Shown here piece by piece: positions 16,519-25,497 of a DNA stretch of 64,000 bases; the first letter of the stretch is position 1, and every line of letters begins with the position of its first letter. The notes beneath the pieces are model-generated. The model was not told the DNA's origin. It did no database searches and saw only the letters and a list, made by a program, of their open reading frames with translations. This DNA comes from Larkinella terrae (GTDB lineage Bacteria > Bacteroidota > Bacteroidia > Cytophagales > Spirosomataceae). The stretch spans positions 248,001-312,000 of the forward strand of contig NZ_WJXZ01000006.1 in the NCBI RefSeq assembly GCF_009668025.1. Direction: 5' to 3'. The position numbers and the translations under genes are program-made.

Positions 16519-17058
16519 TTAAGTTAAACGGAGTAATCGGAAGTGCCGATCGGTGATTTTTAGCATTAAGGTTTGTAAAAATACAAAGCAAACTCGCATG
16601 AGAAGCGTATTACGCGTGGACTTGTGTTAATTTATTGATAAATAAAGCCAAAGCGGATTGACGCGAATGCAAAGTGCTTCTGGTTCAAACGGTTTTTATA
16701 GGTAGACTATACTTGATGTTTACCCTTTAAAACGTCATTTTTTTAGAAACTGGTCAGGAGGTGTGCATATCGTCCATGATGCCGTCTCAGGCCGGACGAC
16801 TGGCGGTTGCTCCCAGATTTGTAAACGGCAAAACCGGCAGCGAATGCCGGGCGGTTCCGGCGGGCCGACCAAACGGGCGGATTTCGATAGAGTCACCATA
16901 GTCGTGCTGGCGAACGGTTTATCCCTCGTCGGCGACGGTTTTATGAGAACTGCTGTCGTGGCTGACACTGGGATTTCCGCTGACGGTTATTGGCTGGTTT
17001 ATCAGACGGCGAAGGCCGAATAATAAGTCTCGGTAACCAATTACCGGAAAAATCTTTT
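16519..17058. other. Non-coding spacer with a possible gene remnant
   Basis: No convincing intact gene is present. Short frames exist on both strands at about 16740-17023 but resemble no family I know. The plus-strand frame 16763-17023 ends in a double stop just before a strong terminator, which could mean it is the decayed 3' end of a lost gene. The first 200 bp are AT-rich and should hold the promoter of the AraC-type regulator. Confidence 0.35.
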
Positions 17059-17101
17059 CAGCGGGCTCAAATCCTTTTTTGATTTGAGCCCGCTGTTGTT
17101 T
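17059..17101. terminator. Strong intrinsic terminator
   Basis: A perfect 15-bp stem, CAGCGGGCTCAAATC (17059-17073) with its complement at 17081-17095, is followed by TTGTTTTTG. It lies upstream of a plus-strand histidine kinase gene with no intact plus-strand gene before it. It therefore either ends a remnant transcript or acts in the leader. Confidence 0.75.
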
Positions 17102-17150
17102 TTGATGGTATATTTACCGATTAAAATAGGTTTATAAGAAGATCGCCCGA

Positions 17151-18434
17151 TTGAAAGTCATCAAGGAAACGCTGTATAAATTAATTGGAAGGCCGGACGA
17201 GTTTTCGCTCGAAGCGCGGATTTTCAACGCCATCTGTATTTTTGTAGTGCTGAATATGGGATACAACATCCCGTTCAGCTTCCTCGTCGGCATCCCCGAA
17301 ACCGCCTGGATCTGCACCCTGCTTTTTTTGTTCGGCGGTTACGTTTATTACCTGTCACGCATCCGGAACAAGTTCGTTCCAGCCATCACCACTTCCGGAA
17401 TCGTCGTGACTGTTCTGTTTGCAGTCAACTACTTTTACAATTCCGGAATGGCAGGAGCGACCCTGCTGAGTTTTTCCATAACCCTGTTTCTGCTGCTGAT
17501 TGCCGGGCCATCCCGACACGCGGTGTTCTGGGTGTCGATTAACCTGATTGTTGTCCTCCTGCTGCTGACAACCGAATACCTGTATCCCGAATCGGTGCGG
17601 GGAAAATACCCAAGCCGGTTGTCGCAAACCATCGATCTGGCGTCGATTTACATCACCAACGGGCTTTTTCTTTACTTTGGAACCCGGTTTTTTACCAGCG
17701 CCTATAAAAAAGAACAAAAACGGATTGAGGAGCGGTCGGTGGTGCTGGAACGATTGAATGCGGAGAAAAACAAGTTATTTTCCATCGTTTCGCACGATCT
17801 GCGCTCGCCTTTGGCGTCGGTGCAGCAGTATTTCGAAATCCTGAAAGAAGTGGATTTGGAGTCCGAAGACCGGAAAAAGATTGAATCGGAATTGCTGAGC
17901 AGCATTAATTACACGCAGGACATGTTGTTCAATCTGCTGTCGTGGTCGAGCACGCAAATGAAAGGCGCAACGGTTTCACTGGTTTCCGTCAATCTTTTTC
18001 TGTGCCTGAAACCGGTTGTTGAAATTTATAAACCGCTGGCACAGAAAAAGACAATTCAGCTGGATTTTCAGGTCGATCCGACACAGGACGTTCTGGCTGA
18101 TGCCGCCATGCTTCAGCTGATTATCCGGAATCTGGTGGGAAATGCGATCAAGTTTACCGAACCCGGTGGGTTGGTAACGATTAGAGCGGTTTTGGAAGGG
18201 AAAAAGTGTCTGATCACGGTAAAAGACACCGGTCGGGGCATCGGGAAAGAAGAACTCGCGCCCATTTTCTCGCTCAAAGCCCAGCCAACCTTTGGCACCA
18301 ACCAGGAGCGGGGCGTTGGGCTAGGCCTTTTTCTTTGCAAAGAATACGCCGAAGCGCAACACGGTACGATCTGGCTGGAAAGTACTCCGAGTGTAGGCAC
18401 GACTTTCTTTTTGTCACTTCCGGTGCCGGTCTAA
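17151..18434 (+). CDS. Membrane-bound sensor histidine kinase
   Basis: The start is a TTG at 17151. No ATG occurs between the upstream in-frame stop at 17127 and the first membrane segment, so TTG is the likely initiator, giving 427 residues. The N-terminal 185 residues contain about six hydrophobic helices (a 5TM/7TM-like sensor region), followed by a short coiled-coil linker (KKEQKRIEERSVVLERLNAE). The HisKA domain carries H215 in FSIVSHDLRSPLASVQ. The HATPase domain has the N box around N331 (RNLVGNAIKF), G boxes DTGRGIG and GVGLGLFLCKE. No response regulator is adjacent on this strand. It presumably phosphorylates an unlinked regulator or the LytTR regulator nearby; the partner is unknown. 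Confidence 0.88.
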   Translation: MKVIKETLYKLIGRPDEFSLEARIFNAICIFVVLNMGYNIPFSFLVGIPETAWICTLLFLFGGYVYYLSRIRNKFVPAITTSGIVVTVLFAVNYFYNSGMAGATLLSFSITLFLLLIAGPSRHAVFWVSINLIVVLLLLTTEYLYPESVRGKYPSRLSQTIDLASIYITNGLFLYFGTRFFTSAYKKEQKRIEERSVVLERLNAEKNKLFSIVSHDLRSPLASVQQYFEILKEVDLESEDRKKIESELLSSINYTQDMLFNLLSWSSTQMKGATVSLVSVNLFLCLKPVVEIYKPLAQKKTIQLDFQVDPTQDVLADAAMLQLIIRNLVGNAIKFTEPGGLVTIRAVLEGKKCLITVKDTGRGIGKEELAPIFSLKAQPTFGTNQERGVGLGLFLCKEYAEAQHGTIWLESTPSVGTTFFLSLPVPV

Positions 18435-18443
18435 ACCACGGAT

Positions 18444-18899
18444 TCAGAGGTCTTTAATGAAGCAAACGATCCGATTTACTTCGCTAAAACCGGTTTTCTG
18501 GTGAAAATCAATGCTTGTCGTATTCGTGAGTTCCGTGTCCGAAGCAAATTGCCGGCATCCTTTCTCCCGGGCCCATTCTTCGCCGAAGGCAACCAATCTT
18601 CGACCGATGCCGTGTTTTTGATACCCCGGTTTTACATAAACCGCTTCCAGATAAGCCACCGGTGAATCGGTTGCTCCTTTCACGTAGTCGGTGCGAATAG
18701 TTACATGGACAAAAGCAATGTAAGTATTATTCACGCTGGCCAGGTAGCAAACTTCGTTCGCTGAATTCAGGATAGTTTCACCGTTCTCAAATTCTTCCTC
18801 GTAACGGCAATCGGGCCAGAGTTCCAGAACGAGTTCCGTCAGCGGGCCGATCGTAGCCGCCGAAAGCGGTTCAAATGACAAATCGAAAGGTTGGTTCAT
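18444..18899 (-). CDS. GNAT acetyltransferase, aminoglycoside 6'-N-acetyltransferase-like
   Basis: This 151-residue protein spans one GNAT domain. The segments LWPDCRYEEEFENGE, VYVKPGYQKHGIGRRLV (acetyl-CoA pyrophosphate loop), ASDTELTNTTSIDFHQKTGF and VNRIVCFIKDL closely follow the pattern I know from AAC(6')-I enzymes. These transfer acetyl from acetyl-CoA to the 6'-amino group of aminoglycosides. It sits alone between signalling genes with no integron or IS features, so it looks like a resident chromosomal gene. Whether it confers resistance cannot be read from sequence. It converges with the histidine kinase gene and lies 17 bp downstream of the LytTR regulator gene, possibly co-transcribed. 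Confidence 0.75.
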   Translation of the reverse strand: MNQPFDLSFEPLSAATIGPLTELVLELWPDCRYEEEFENGETILNSANEVCYLASVNNTYIAFVHVTIRTDYVKGATDSPVAYLEAVYVKPGYQKHGIGRRLVAFGEEWAREKGCRQFASDTELTNTTSIDFHQKTGFSEVNRIVCFIKDL

Positions 18900-18916
18900 T
18901 GTCGTTGTCGCCGGTT

Positions 18917-19663
18917 TTACCGCGTCCGGATTACCCCGAGTTTTTTCAGCAAATCGGCGCGGCTGTTGGTTGGCACCAGAATCGGCGTGTTATGATGGCG
19001 CATGAATAACTGGTTTTGCTCCATTCGTTCAACGTGATTCAGGTTGATCAGCAGGGAGCGCGACAAGCGGTAGAAGTGGGAGAGGGGAAAATACTGCGCC
19101 AGATACCCCAGATTCATCGACAGCAGATGTGGTTTTTCCGTGTTGAGCATGAACACTTTCACGTAAGCTCCTTCGGCCAGGAGGTAAAGAACGTCCTTTT
19201 TGGCGACCTGCTCATATCCCTTATTGATCGGCAGAAATAACGTCTCGGCGTTTTCCTGGTGATTCGTCTGCCGATTATTTGTTGAACGATTGCAGTAGGC
19301 CAGCTCGATCTGAAAAACGATTTCGTTCTGGTGGAACGGTTTGATCAGGTAAGCCGCCGGATCGGTTTCCTTCGCCCGCTGGAAGGTGGGAACTTCCGAA
19401 TTCGCGGTCAGGTAAATGATCGGCATCCGGTGAATTGCCAGCATATCGCGGGCCGTGGAAATACCGTCTGCCGTTGATCGTTCGAGGTGAATATCGACCA
19501 GCGCCATATCCGGTTTTTGCTGCCGGACGGCCGCCATTGCTTCCTGATAATTCCGGGCGATTGTCGGCACCCGGTGCCCGGCACTTTCCAGAGCATCTTT
19601 CAAATCGGTTGCCGTCAATAAATCGTCTTCAATAATCAGGATTTGTAGGGATTCCATGAACAT
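18917..19663 (-). CDS. LytTR-family response regulator
   Basis: This 248-residue protein has a receiver domain at about 6-125, with acidic pocket E12-D13-D14, phospho-acceptor D57 (MALVDIHLERS), T86 and K108. A LytTR DNA-binding domain occupies about 145-245 (KKDVLYLLAEGAYVKVF, FYRLSRSLLINLNHVER). The start ATG at 19663 shares one base with the stop of the upstream kinase gene (TAATG), implying translational coupling; a second ATG at 19657 is also possible. Together the two genes form a two-component system of the type in which the kinase phosphorylates this regulator. Confidence 0.9.
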   Translation of the reverse strand: MFMESLQILIIEDDLLTATDLKDALESAGHRVPTIARNYQEAMAAVRQQKPDMALVDIHLERSTADGISTARDMLAIHRMPIIYLTANSEVPTFQRAKETDPAAYLIKPFHQNEIVFQIELAYCNRSTNNRQTNHQENAETLFLPINKGYEQVAKKDVLYLLAEGAYVKVFMLNTEKPHLLSMNLGYLAQYFPLSHFYRLSRSLLINLNHVERMEQNQLFMRHHNTPILVPTNSRADLLKKLGVIRTR

Positions 19664-21492
19664 TAAATTTTAAACTGCATTTCGAATCGAACTCCGGGCT
19701 GGGAACTGAACCGCCCGACGCCGGCGAGCTGATTGACCTGAATCTGAATCAGGCGCATGCCAAACGTCTTCCGTTGGGTTAGGCTGTCGTCAATGCCTGC
19801 TTGGGCGGGCAAACCCGGCCCGTTGTCGGCGATGGTCAGTTTCAGCACATTTTCCTGCTTCTCTCCAACAATCTGAAAAACCGGGTCCGGGTGATCCGGG
19901 AAGGCGTATTTACAGGCATTGGTGGTTAACTCGTTGACGATTAATCCCAGCGACAAGGCGTCGTTGGCCGACAATTCAACGGGAGCCAGATCAAAAACCG
20001 TGCGGATTTCGGAATAACCGAAGGTTCGGATGACGCTGGTCACCAGTTCCTGAATAAATTCATCGAGATTGACCGTCACCAAACCGTCGCCGTCGTAAAG
20101 TCGGCGGTGCAGAATGGCCATTGCCTGAACCCGAAGCTGACTTTCTTCGACGGCTTTTTTGGCGGTTTCGTCCACGAGTTGCCGGGATTGCAGATTGAGC
20201 AGGCTCGACACCACCTGAAGGTTGTTCTTGACCCGGTGGTTCTGTTCTTTCACCAGTTCGGCGTTTCGGATGCTGATGCGACGGTTTTTGCGGTAAAGAA
20301 TGAAAAAGACGGTACAAAGCACGGCGGCAACCAGCAAGAGAGCCGACACGGCCCAGGTCAGGCGCTGTTGAGCGCGGAGCGTTTCCGTCCGCAGCGCCAG
20401 TTCGTTCTTCTGAGCTTTCAGGAGCGCATCCTTCTGCTCGGCCTTGAACTCCATATTTAACCGGGAAACGGCTGCGTTTCGTTCGGTGACGAAGTCGTTC
20501 CGTTCGATTTCCCGAAGGTTTTCGCTATGCTTCAGGGCCTGTTTCCAATGGCCCGTTAAGCGGTAATAGGTGTAATAAAGGTTTTCAAAGTTGCCCCGGA
20601 TAAAGAAATCATTAAATGGGCTGCGGTTGTATAGTTTCTGTGCCTGTGTGAGAAAAACCCAGGCTTTCTGGGGTTGTCCGATGGCCAGGTAGCCATCCGC
20701 CAAATCCATCATCAATTTCATTTTTTGTCCTTCTTCATTCCGTATCGTTGCCAGTTTGAGCGCATTTGTCAGATACTTGATTCCTGTTTCAGGCTTTTTT
20801 AAAATTTTATGGATGTGGCCAATGCCCATCATATTCTCGACGATGCTATTGGTGTCTCGGTGTTTATACAGCAGCGGAGAGATTTTGTGCAAATAGTACA
20901 GGGCACTGTCGAATCGGGGTTTGGGTAAATGGGGTTTCAGCCCGCCCTCGGACCAGTCAATTGTGTAAAAGTTGGAACGTGATCCATACACCCGCACCCA
21001 GGCTTTGTACGAATTCAGGCGTTGGGCAATTCCTTGGGCCAGAAGTATATAGCGCCATGACTCCTCATACGAAACCTGTGATTCATAGATCCGAATGTAC
21101 AATCGGCATAATTCAAACGAATCTCCGCGTGGTTCGAGAATTTTTAATGATTTCAGATACCAGCGGTGGGCAGTCACTTTATCGCCCGACGCGCCGTACG
21201 TCTTGCCATACAGATAATAGGCTTCGGCCAGCAGCAACGAGTCGTTCTTCGCGATGGCTTCCCGGTAAACCGTATCGGCATACAGCAACTTGTGGGGCTG
21301 GAGTTTCAGATACTGCGGATTCTGCGCCAGGCCGGTTAGGTAAGTCGCCAGGAGAGCAGGAAGCAGTAAAAACCGCCGGGTACGCCCACTGATCCCGGAA
21401 AACGGCTTCCATTCCCTGCTAGCAAAATCGAGTTGGAGCTTCAGAAAAAGCGTCATTGAGCGAATTGGCAAAAGGAAAACCGGCCGCTTCAT
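19663..21492 (-). CDS. TPR-containing HisKA_2-type sensor histidine kinase
   Basis: This 609-residue protein has a signal or anchor region near 38-56 and a periplasmic TPR-like helical region at about 65-330. A transmembrane helix follows (LTWAVSALLLVAAVLCTVFF). The cytoplasmic kinase has the phospho-acceptor H419 in EQNHRVKNNLQVVSSLL, characteristic of HisKA_2, then an HATPase with N box GLIVNELTTNACKYAFP (about N525) and DNGPGLP. It forms a one-base-overlapping operon with the LytTR regulator. The start codon at 21492 directly touches a family A element, so the native promoter and leader have been displaced or replaced. M13 is an alternative start. Confidence 0.87.
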   Translation of the reverse strand: MKRPVFLLPIRSMTLFLKLQLDFASREWKPFSGISGRTRRFLLLPALLATYLTGLAQNPQYLKLQPHKLLYADTVYREAIAKNDSLLLAEAYYLYGKTYGASGDKVTAHRWYLKSLKILEPRGDSFELCRLYIRIYESQVSYEESWRYILLAQGIAQRLNSYKAWVRVYGSRSNFYTIDWSEGGLKPHLPKPRFDSALYYLHKISPLLYKHRDTNSIVENMMGIGHIHKILKKPETGIKYLTNALKLATIRNEEGQKMKLMMDLADGYLAIGQPQKAWVFLTQAQKLYNRSPFNDFFIRGNFENLYYTYYRLTGHWKQALKHSENLREIERNDFVTERNAAVSRLNMEFKAEQKDALLKAQKNELALRTETLRAQQRLTWAVSALLLVAAVLCTVFFILYRKNRRISIRNAELVKEQNHRVKNNLQVVSSLLNLQSRQLVDETAKKAVEESQLRVQAMAILHRRLYDGDGLVTVNLDEFIQELVTSVIRTFGYSEIRTVFDLAPVELSANDALSLGLIVNELTTNACKYAFPDHPDPVFQIVGEKQENVLKLTIADNGPGLPAQAGIDDSLTQRKTFGMRLIQIQVNQLAGVGRFSSQPGVRFEMQFKI

Positions 21493-21493
21493 A

Positions 21494-21634
21494 AGGACTG
21501 TCTAAAATTCAGATTTTCTTTTATTTCAGTTTGCTCCCAACCCCCTGAAGGGGGCTTACATCGGCGTCTCAAAGCCCCCTTCAGGGGGTTGGGGGTAAAG
21601 CGAATAAGGAAAATTATAAAATTTAGACAGTTTC
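21494..21634. mobile_element. Family A GC-rich hairpin element (copy A2)
   Basis: The terminus AGGACTGTCTAAA at the left is inverted as TTTAGACAGTTTC at the right. The core CTCCCAACCCCCTGAAGGGG is inverted as CCCCTTCAGGGGGTTGGGGG. It lies immediately upstream of the kinase start codon. The flanking trinucleotides (ATA and GTA) do not match exactly, so the target duplication is decayed or the boundary is off by a few bases. The remaining 200 bp to the next gene show no gene. Confidence 0.68.
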
Positions 21635-21843
21635 GTATTGTTACCAAAACTTTACAACTGGAAAGTAAGCAAATTTAGCGGCAATCTATCGGCGGCTATG
21701 GTTTATTGTACGCATTTTTTTCAACTAATTTTTTCTGGCTTGGTCGGACCAATGCACTTCCGAAAAAAACAGGATCAAACCCTGTAACTGACACCACGAT
21801 AGTTGGGATTACGTATACAATTCCCGTTCCGGCGCGTGCCAAT

Positions 21844-22638
21844 TCACTTTCCCGATTTCAATTCCGTCAGCGCCTGATTCACCTTTTGCACATAATCCGT
21901 CTGAATGACGTCGATGCCCATGCGGGCGGCTTTTTTATATTGATCCGCATTCTCAAAAAAGTCGAGTGCATCCGAAAAAACCTGAATCCCCTGAGTATGA
22001 ATCTGCTGTATCAACTCACTGGTAAGTGACGACCAGCGAACGTCGAACGCATACGGATGGAGCTTTTCAATCTTGCCCGGTAATTCTTCCGCACTTTTGA
22101 GCGACGGCATCAACTTGGCCCGGGGTTCAACCTGTTTTAAGGACGCCAGAAAACCATCGGAGCCGTAAAAAACCGCATCGGCCAGCACGCCAAACTCGTT
22201 TAGTTCGTCCACCAGTTGCTGAGGAGCCACGGCTTTGCAATCGACGTACAGATTCACTTTGGCTGCCCGGTTGGCGTTCCAGTCGCGGATCAACCGGCAG
22301 ACTTCTTTGAGCGTTGGAACGCGCTCGTCTTTGAATTGGTGACTAAACCCTTTTCCCGCCGAGAGCTGCTTCACTTCGGCCAGCGTCAGTTGTTGGACCG
22401 GGCCGGAACCGCTCGTCGTCCGGTCGAGATTGCCGTCGTGGAGAATCACCAGTTGTCCGTCTTTGGTCGTCCGAACGTCGATTTCAATGTAGTTGACTGG
22501 CATTTCCAAAACCGCCCGGAACGTAGCAAGCGTGTTTTCGGGCGCGGTAAGTGAAGAACCGCGGTGCGCGGAAATGGCGGTTTGGGCAAAAATTGACAAA
22601 GGAAAAAGAAGGCAGAACGAAAGAAAATAAATCTTCAT
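21844..22638 (-). CDS. Glycerophosphodiester phosphodiesterase
   Basis: I chose the second of two adjacent ATGs (22638), which starts at a clean signal peptide (MKIYFLSFCLLFPLSIFAQ); an upstream ATG would add 26 cysteine-rich residues with no obvious role. The mature domain is a GDPD TIM barrel: SAHRGSS, PENTLATF, EIDVRTTKDGQLVILHD and LDRTTSGSG near the N terminus supply the catalytic His/Glu/Asp set, with VIQTDY at the end. The enzyme would hydrolyse glycerophosphodiesters to glycerol 3-phosphate and alcohol in the periplasm. It is divergent from the RES/Xre pair, sharing about 65 bp. Confidence 0.88.
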   Translation of the reverse strand: MKIYFLSFCLLFPLSIFAQTAISAHRGSSLTAPENTLATFRAVLEMPVNYIEIDVRTTKDGQLVILHDGNLDRTTSGSGPVQQLTLAEVKQLSAGKGFSHQFKDERVPTLKEVCRLIRDWNANRAAKVNLYVDCKAVAPQQLVDELNEFGVLADAVFYGSDGFLASLKQVEPRAKLMPSLKSAEELPGKIEKLHPYAFDVRWSSLTSELIQQIHTQGIQVFSDALDFFENADQYKKAARMGIDVIQTDYVQKVNQALTELKSGK

Positions 22639-22704
22639 CATTGAAATGAATAAAAAACGACAAATGTCACATATATTTACGTCAAATAATCGAAATCGTA
22701 CAAA

Positions 22705-23127
22705 TTGAGCCTTCAATCGTCATCATCCAGGCCATCGACTCCGCTCGCCGGTATTATTCGGCAGGCACGTGTCGGCGTATTCCAGGCTGAGGCCGCCAAA
22801 CTGGCCGTTCAATTGTCGTTGACCGAAAAGGAAATGGCCACATTGCTGGCCATGAACCTGCGGACTTTTCAACGTCGTCAAGCCAGCGATAAACTGGACT
22901 CGGTGGCATCTGAACGATTGGCTTTGTTAAAAAACCTGACGAACCACGGCCTGGATGTATTCGAAGATCAGCAAAAATTCAATCGATGGTTGCGGCAACC
23001 GCTTCGGGTATTAACCTCCGAAGATGACCCCGGTTCCGAAGCCACTCCCCTTGCCACGCTGGATACTGCAACCGGCTACCGGCTGGTTGACGCCATTCTG
23101 ACCCGTCTGGAACACGGGGTTTTCTAA
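22705..23127 (+). CDS. Xre/MbcA/ParS-type antitoxin
   Basis: This 140-residue protein has an N-terminal helix-turn-helix segment (LSLTEKEMATLLAMNLRTFQRR) and a C-terminal DUF2384 toxin-binding domain (VFEDQQKFNRWLRQPLR, ATGYRLVDAILTRLEHGVF). The frame starts with TTG at 22705, and no in-frame ATG precedes the conserved region. In RES/Xre systems the antitoxin binds and blocks the RES toxin and represses its own promoter. The toxin gene follows after 24 bp. Confidence 0.85.
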   Translation: MSLQSSSSRPSTPLAGIIRQARVGVFQAEAAKLAVQLSLTEKEMATLLAMNLRTFQRRQASDKLDSVASERLALLKNLTNHGLDVFEDQQKFNRWLRQPLRVLTSEDDPGSEATPLATLDTATGYRLVDAILTRLEHGVF

Positions 23128-23151
23128 GTTTCCGCCCGGTTCTGCCTGATT

Positions 23152-23628
23152 ATGCCGCTCGTCTACCGAATTACGAAAGAAAAATACCTGGATTCGATGC
23201 TATCTGGGAAAGGTGCCGCGTTGGAAGGTGGCCGTTGGAATGCTATTGATGTTCCACTGGTTTATACCGGTTTTTCTCCCGAACTCACGCTGCTGGAAAT
23301 GCTGGTTCATCTTGAAAAAAGCTTGTTGGATTTGTTACCACCTTTTCAAATGGTTGAATTACTTGTTCCTGACACTTCAGCCATCCACCATTTTACAGAA
23401 TCTGATTTGCCCCTTACGTGGAACAGTGTTCCGTATACGGAAACCGTTCAGCGGTTTCTGGAACCCTGGCTGGCTCCGGGCGGACCGTTGGCATTTTCAG
23501 TTCCTTCGGCCGTCATGCCCTGGTCACGGAACCTGCTCATTAATCCTCATCATCCGGAAATCGACCAGGTAAAAGTAATTCGCCATGAACGTTTACAGAT
23601 TGACGATCGCTTGTTGGGGTTGCTGTAA
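23152..23628 (+). CDS. RES-domain toxin
   Basis: This 158-residue protein is a complete RES domain. It starts PLVYRITKEKY, then has EGGRWNAIDVPLVYTGFSPE and ELTLLEMLVHLE, with the conserved Arg, Tyr and Glu positions expected in the NAD-degrading active site of the family. C-terminal SRNLLINPHHPEIDQVKV is also typical. RES toxins deplete NAD and arrest growth; the upstream Xre-type antitoxin neutralises this. The pair looks intact. Confidence 0.88.
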   Translation: MPLVYRITKEKYLDSMLSGKGAALEGGRWNAIDVPLVYTGFSPELTLLEMLVHLEKSLLDLLPPFQMVELLVPDTSAIHHFTESDLPLTWNSVPYTETVQRFLEPWLAPGGPLAFSVPSAVMPWSRNLLINPHHPEIDQVKVIRHERLQIDDRLLGLL

Positions 23629-23636
23629 TCGCCGGG

Positions 23637-25421
23637 TCATTTCACAATCTTCAATTCATCTTTCAATTTTCCGTCCTTGTCAAAACTTTTGTAAACTAGC
23701 GTCTTTCCGTCGATTTTCAGGTGCTGATACAAAGGTCCGTTTTTGAACCGGACCTGGGCGTAAGGCTCATCCGGCCAGACTTCGTGTTCACTTGGAATGC
23801 CGATCGAAATGGTGTAAATCGTGCCCTGGGCGGGGGAGGAGACCGGCTTTTCGGCGAACATCGGCTTGGTGCGCTGGTAATAATGAACATGGCCGCTCAT
23901 GACCATATCGACGTGGTAGTTGTCAAAGAGGCTGCACCACTCCCGGCGGATGTCTTTGTAATCTTCCTCAAAATTGTAAGGCGGAAAGTGGAAAAAGGCA
24001 AACTTCCAGTCGGCTTTCGAATTCGCCAGTTGCTCCCTGATCCAGGCGGTTTGAATTTCGATCGGCGAGGTCGCATCGATCATCAGAAAAAGTGCATTCT
24101 GGTACGTAAAGGCATAGGTTTGTTCTGCCGGAACGTCTTTCGATTGGGGACCATTTTTGGGTAAGCTGAACATTTCCTGGTACATCCACGCGCCCAAACC
24201 GTCCTGGCTATCGTGGTTTCCGGGAATTGGCAGAAGCGGTTTTTGCCGGAATATTCCGCCGGAATACTGCCAGAGTTCGTCCCATTCGTTGCGGTGCAAA
24301 CCGGTGCTGACCAAATCCCCAGCAATGGAATAAAACGCGATTTCGGGGTGACGGGCGAGTGTTTTCCGGGCCAATGAACCCCAGTCCGGTGATTTGTGCG
24401 TATCGCCAAACCAGATAAACGAAAAACCGTCCGGTTTTGCCGACTGCGTTGTAAACGACGCCGGTTCCGACCAATTGCCAGACTTCGAACCGACCCGGTA
24501 GCCGTACGAACCCCCGGCCTTTAGTCCGGAAAGCCGGGCCGTAAACCGATTCGCAAACCGGTCATTTTGCAGCAGCCGATCTTCCATCCGAAAAGCCATT
24601 GCGGTTTTCGAAAGTGTGTCCGTCGTACCCGTTTGCCAATACTGCACCAGGCCCTCCGAAACCGTTGCTGCCGTCCTCCATTGCACATCCATCGTGCTCG
24701 TTGGGTCACCGCTCCAGGTCAGCAAAATCTGATCGGGTTGATCGGATGAAGGTGTCGCTGTTTTCCGAAATGCGCCCACCAGATGCGCTTCCCGCGCCCG
24801 GCCGCGAATGGTTTGAAACAGGGTTTGCCCGCGCAACGGTTCCGGTACTTCAGTCAGGGTCAGGTCGCTCCAGTCGTGGTACGTAAACGCCCCGATCCGC
24901 AAAGTGTCGAGGGTTTGGGCGGCCGGGAAAACCCTGGAAATCCGGATCGGCTCTCCCGGTTTTTGCGGCCCAATGCTGATGAAATAAACCGGGCGGTGTT
25001 TATCGAACCCGTTGATTCCCAGTTCTATTTTGCCGGCGTCGAACGCTTTTTGCCAGACTTCATACGTATATTCTTCGTTTTTGACGACCAGATCAGTCTT
25101 TTTGAAACCGCTGTTTTCCAGCCAGAACGGCAGCACTTTCTGATCCTGATGCCGCATCAGCGAAACTGTCACCGGCACATCGACCTCAAAAGTAAGGTAC
25201 TGCGTGGCCAGCACTTTTTTCTCAGCTTCCGTCAGAAAACCGAGCACGTACGACTGGCTGATCGTGTCGAGTTGTTCCGGTTTCAGCGTCTGGTAAAGCC
25301 GGGTTACGGCATCATCCATAACGGTTTTTACAGAAGTGTTGGCGGGTTGGGAATCCGTTCGGCAGGAGGTACCCAAAAGGATACTCCCCAGACTAAACAG
25401 GAGAAAAAGGGAACGTTTCAT
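23637..25421 (-). CDS. Purple-acid-phosphatase-like lipoprotein metallophosphoesterase
   Basis: This 594-residue protein begins with a lipoprotein signal (LGSILLGTSC). Residues about 20-200 are a family-specific N-terminal region. An FN3-like purple acid phosphatase N-domain follows (ILLTWSGDPTSTMDVQWRT). The calcineurin-like catalytic domain carries the metal motifs in order: FIWFGDTH, AGDLVSTG, PIPGNHDSQ, FFHFPPY and SGHVHYYQR. It would remove phosphate from organic esters in the periplasm or at the outer membrane. It is the last gene of the minus-strand SusCD locus, about 160 bp after the PhoPQ-related gene, with a long hairpin between. Confidence 0.85.
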   Translation of the reverse strand: MKRSLFLLFSLGSILLGTSCRTDSQPANTSVKTVMDDAVTRLYQTLKPEQLDTISQSYVLGFLTEAEKKVLATQYLTFEVDVPVTVSLMRHQDQKVLPFWLENSGFKKTDLVVKNEEYTYEVWQKAFDAGKIELGINGFDKHRPVYFISIGPQKPGEPIRISRVFPAAQTLDTLRIGAFTYHDWSDLTLTEVPEPLRGQTLFQTIRGRAREAHLVGAFRKTATPSSDQPDQILLTWSGDPTSTMDVQWRTAATVSEGLVQYWQTGTTDTLSKTAMAFRMEDRLLQNDRFANRFTARLSGLKAGGSYGYRVGSKSGNWSEPASFTTQSAKPDGFSFIWFGDTHKSPDWGSLARKTLARHPEIAFYSIAGDLVSTGLHRNEWDELWQYSGGIFRQKPLLPIPGNHDSQDGLGAWMYQEMFSLPKNGPQSKDVPAEQTYAFTYQNALFLMIDATSPIEIQTAWIREQLANSKADWKFAFFHFPPYNFEEDYKDIRREWCSLFDNYHVDMVMSGHVHYYQRTKPMFAEKPVSSPAQGTIYTISIGIPSEHEVWPDEPYAQVRFKNGPLYQHLKIDGKTLVYKSFDKDGKLKDELKIVK

Positions 25422-25497
25422 GGGAGGTTTATGGGCTGCTTTGAAACCGCTGACAGATGGTCTTTAACTGTCTTGATGGTGAAGAGGGGCTTCGAAA

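Noticed and set aside
16763-17023. 86-codon plus-strand frame before a terminator
   Set aside because: It has low-complexity, unrecognised sequence with competing frames on the other strand; kept only as a possible remnant.
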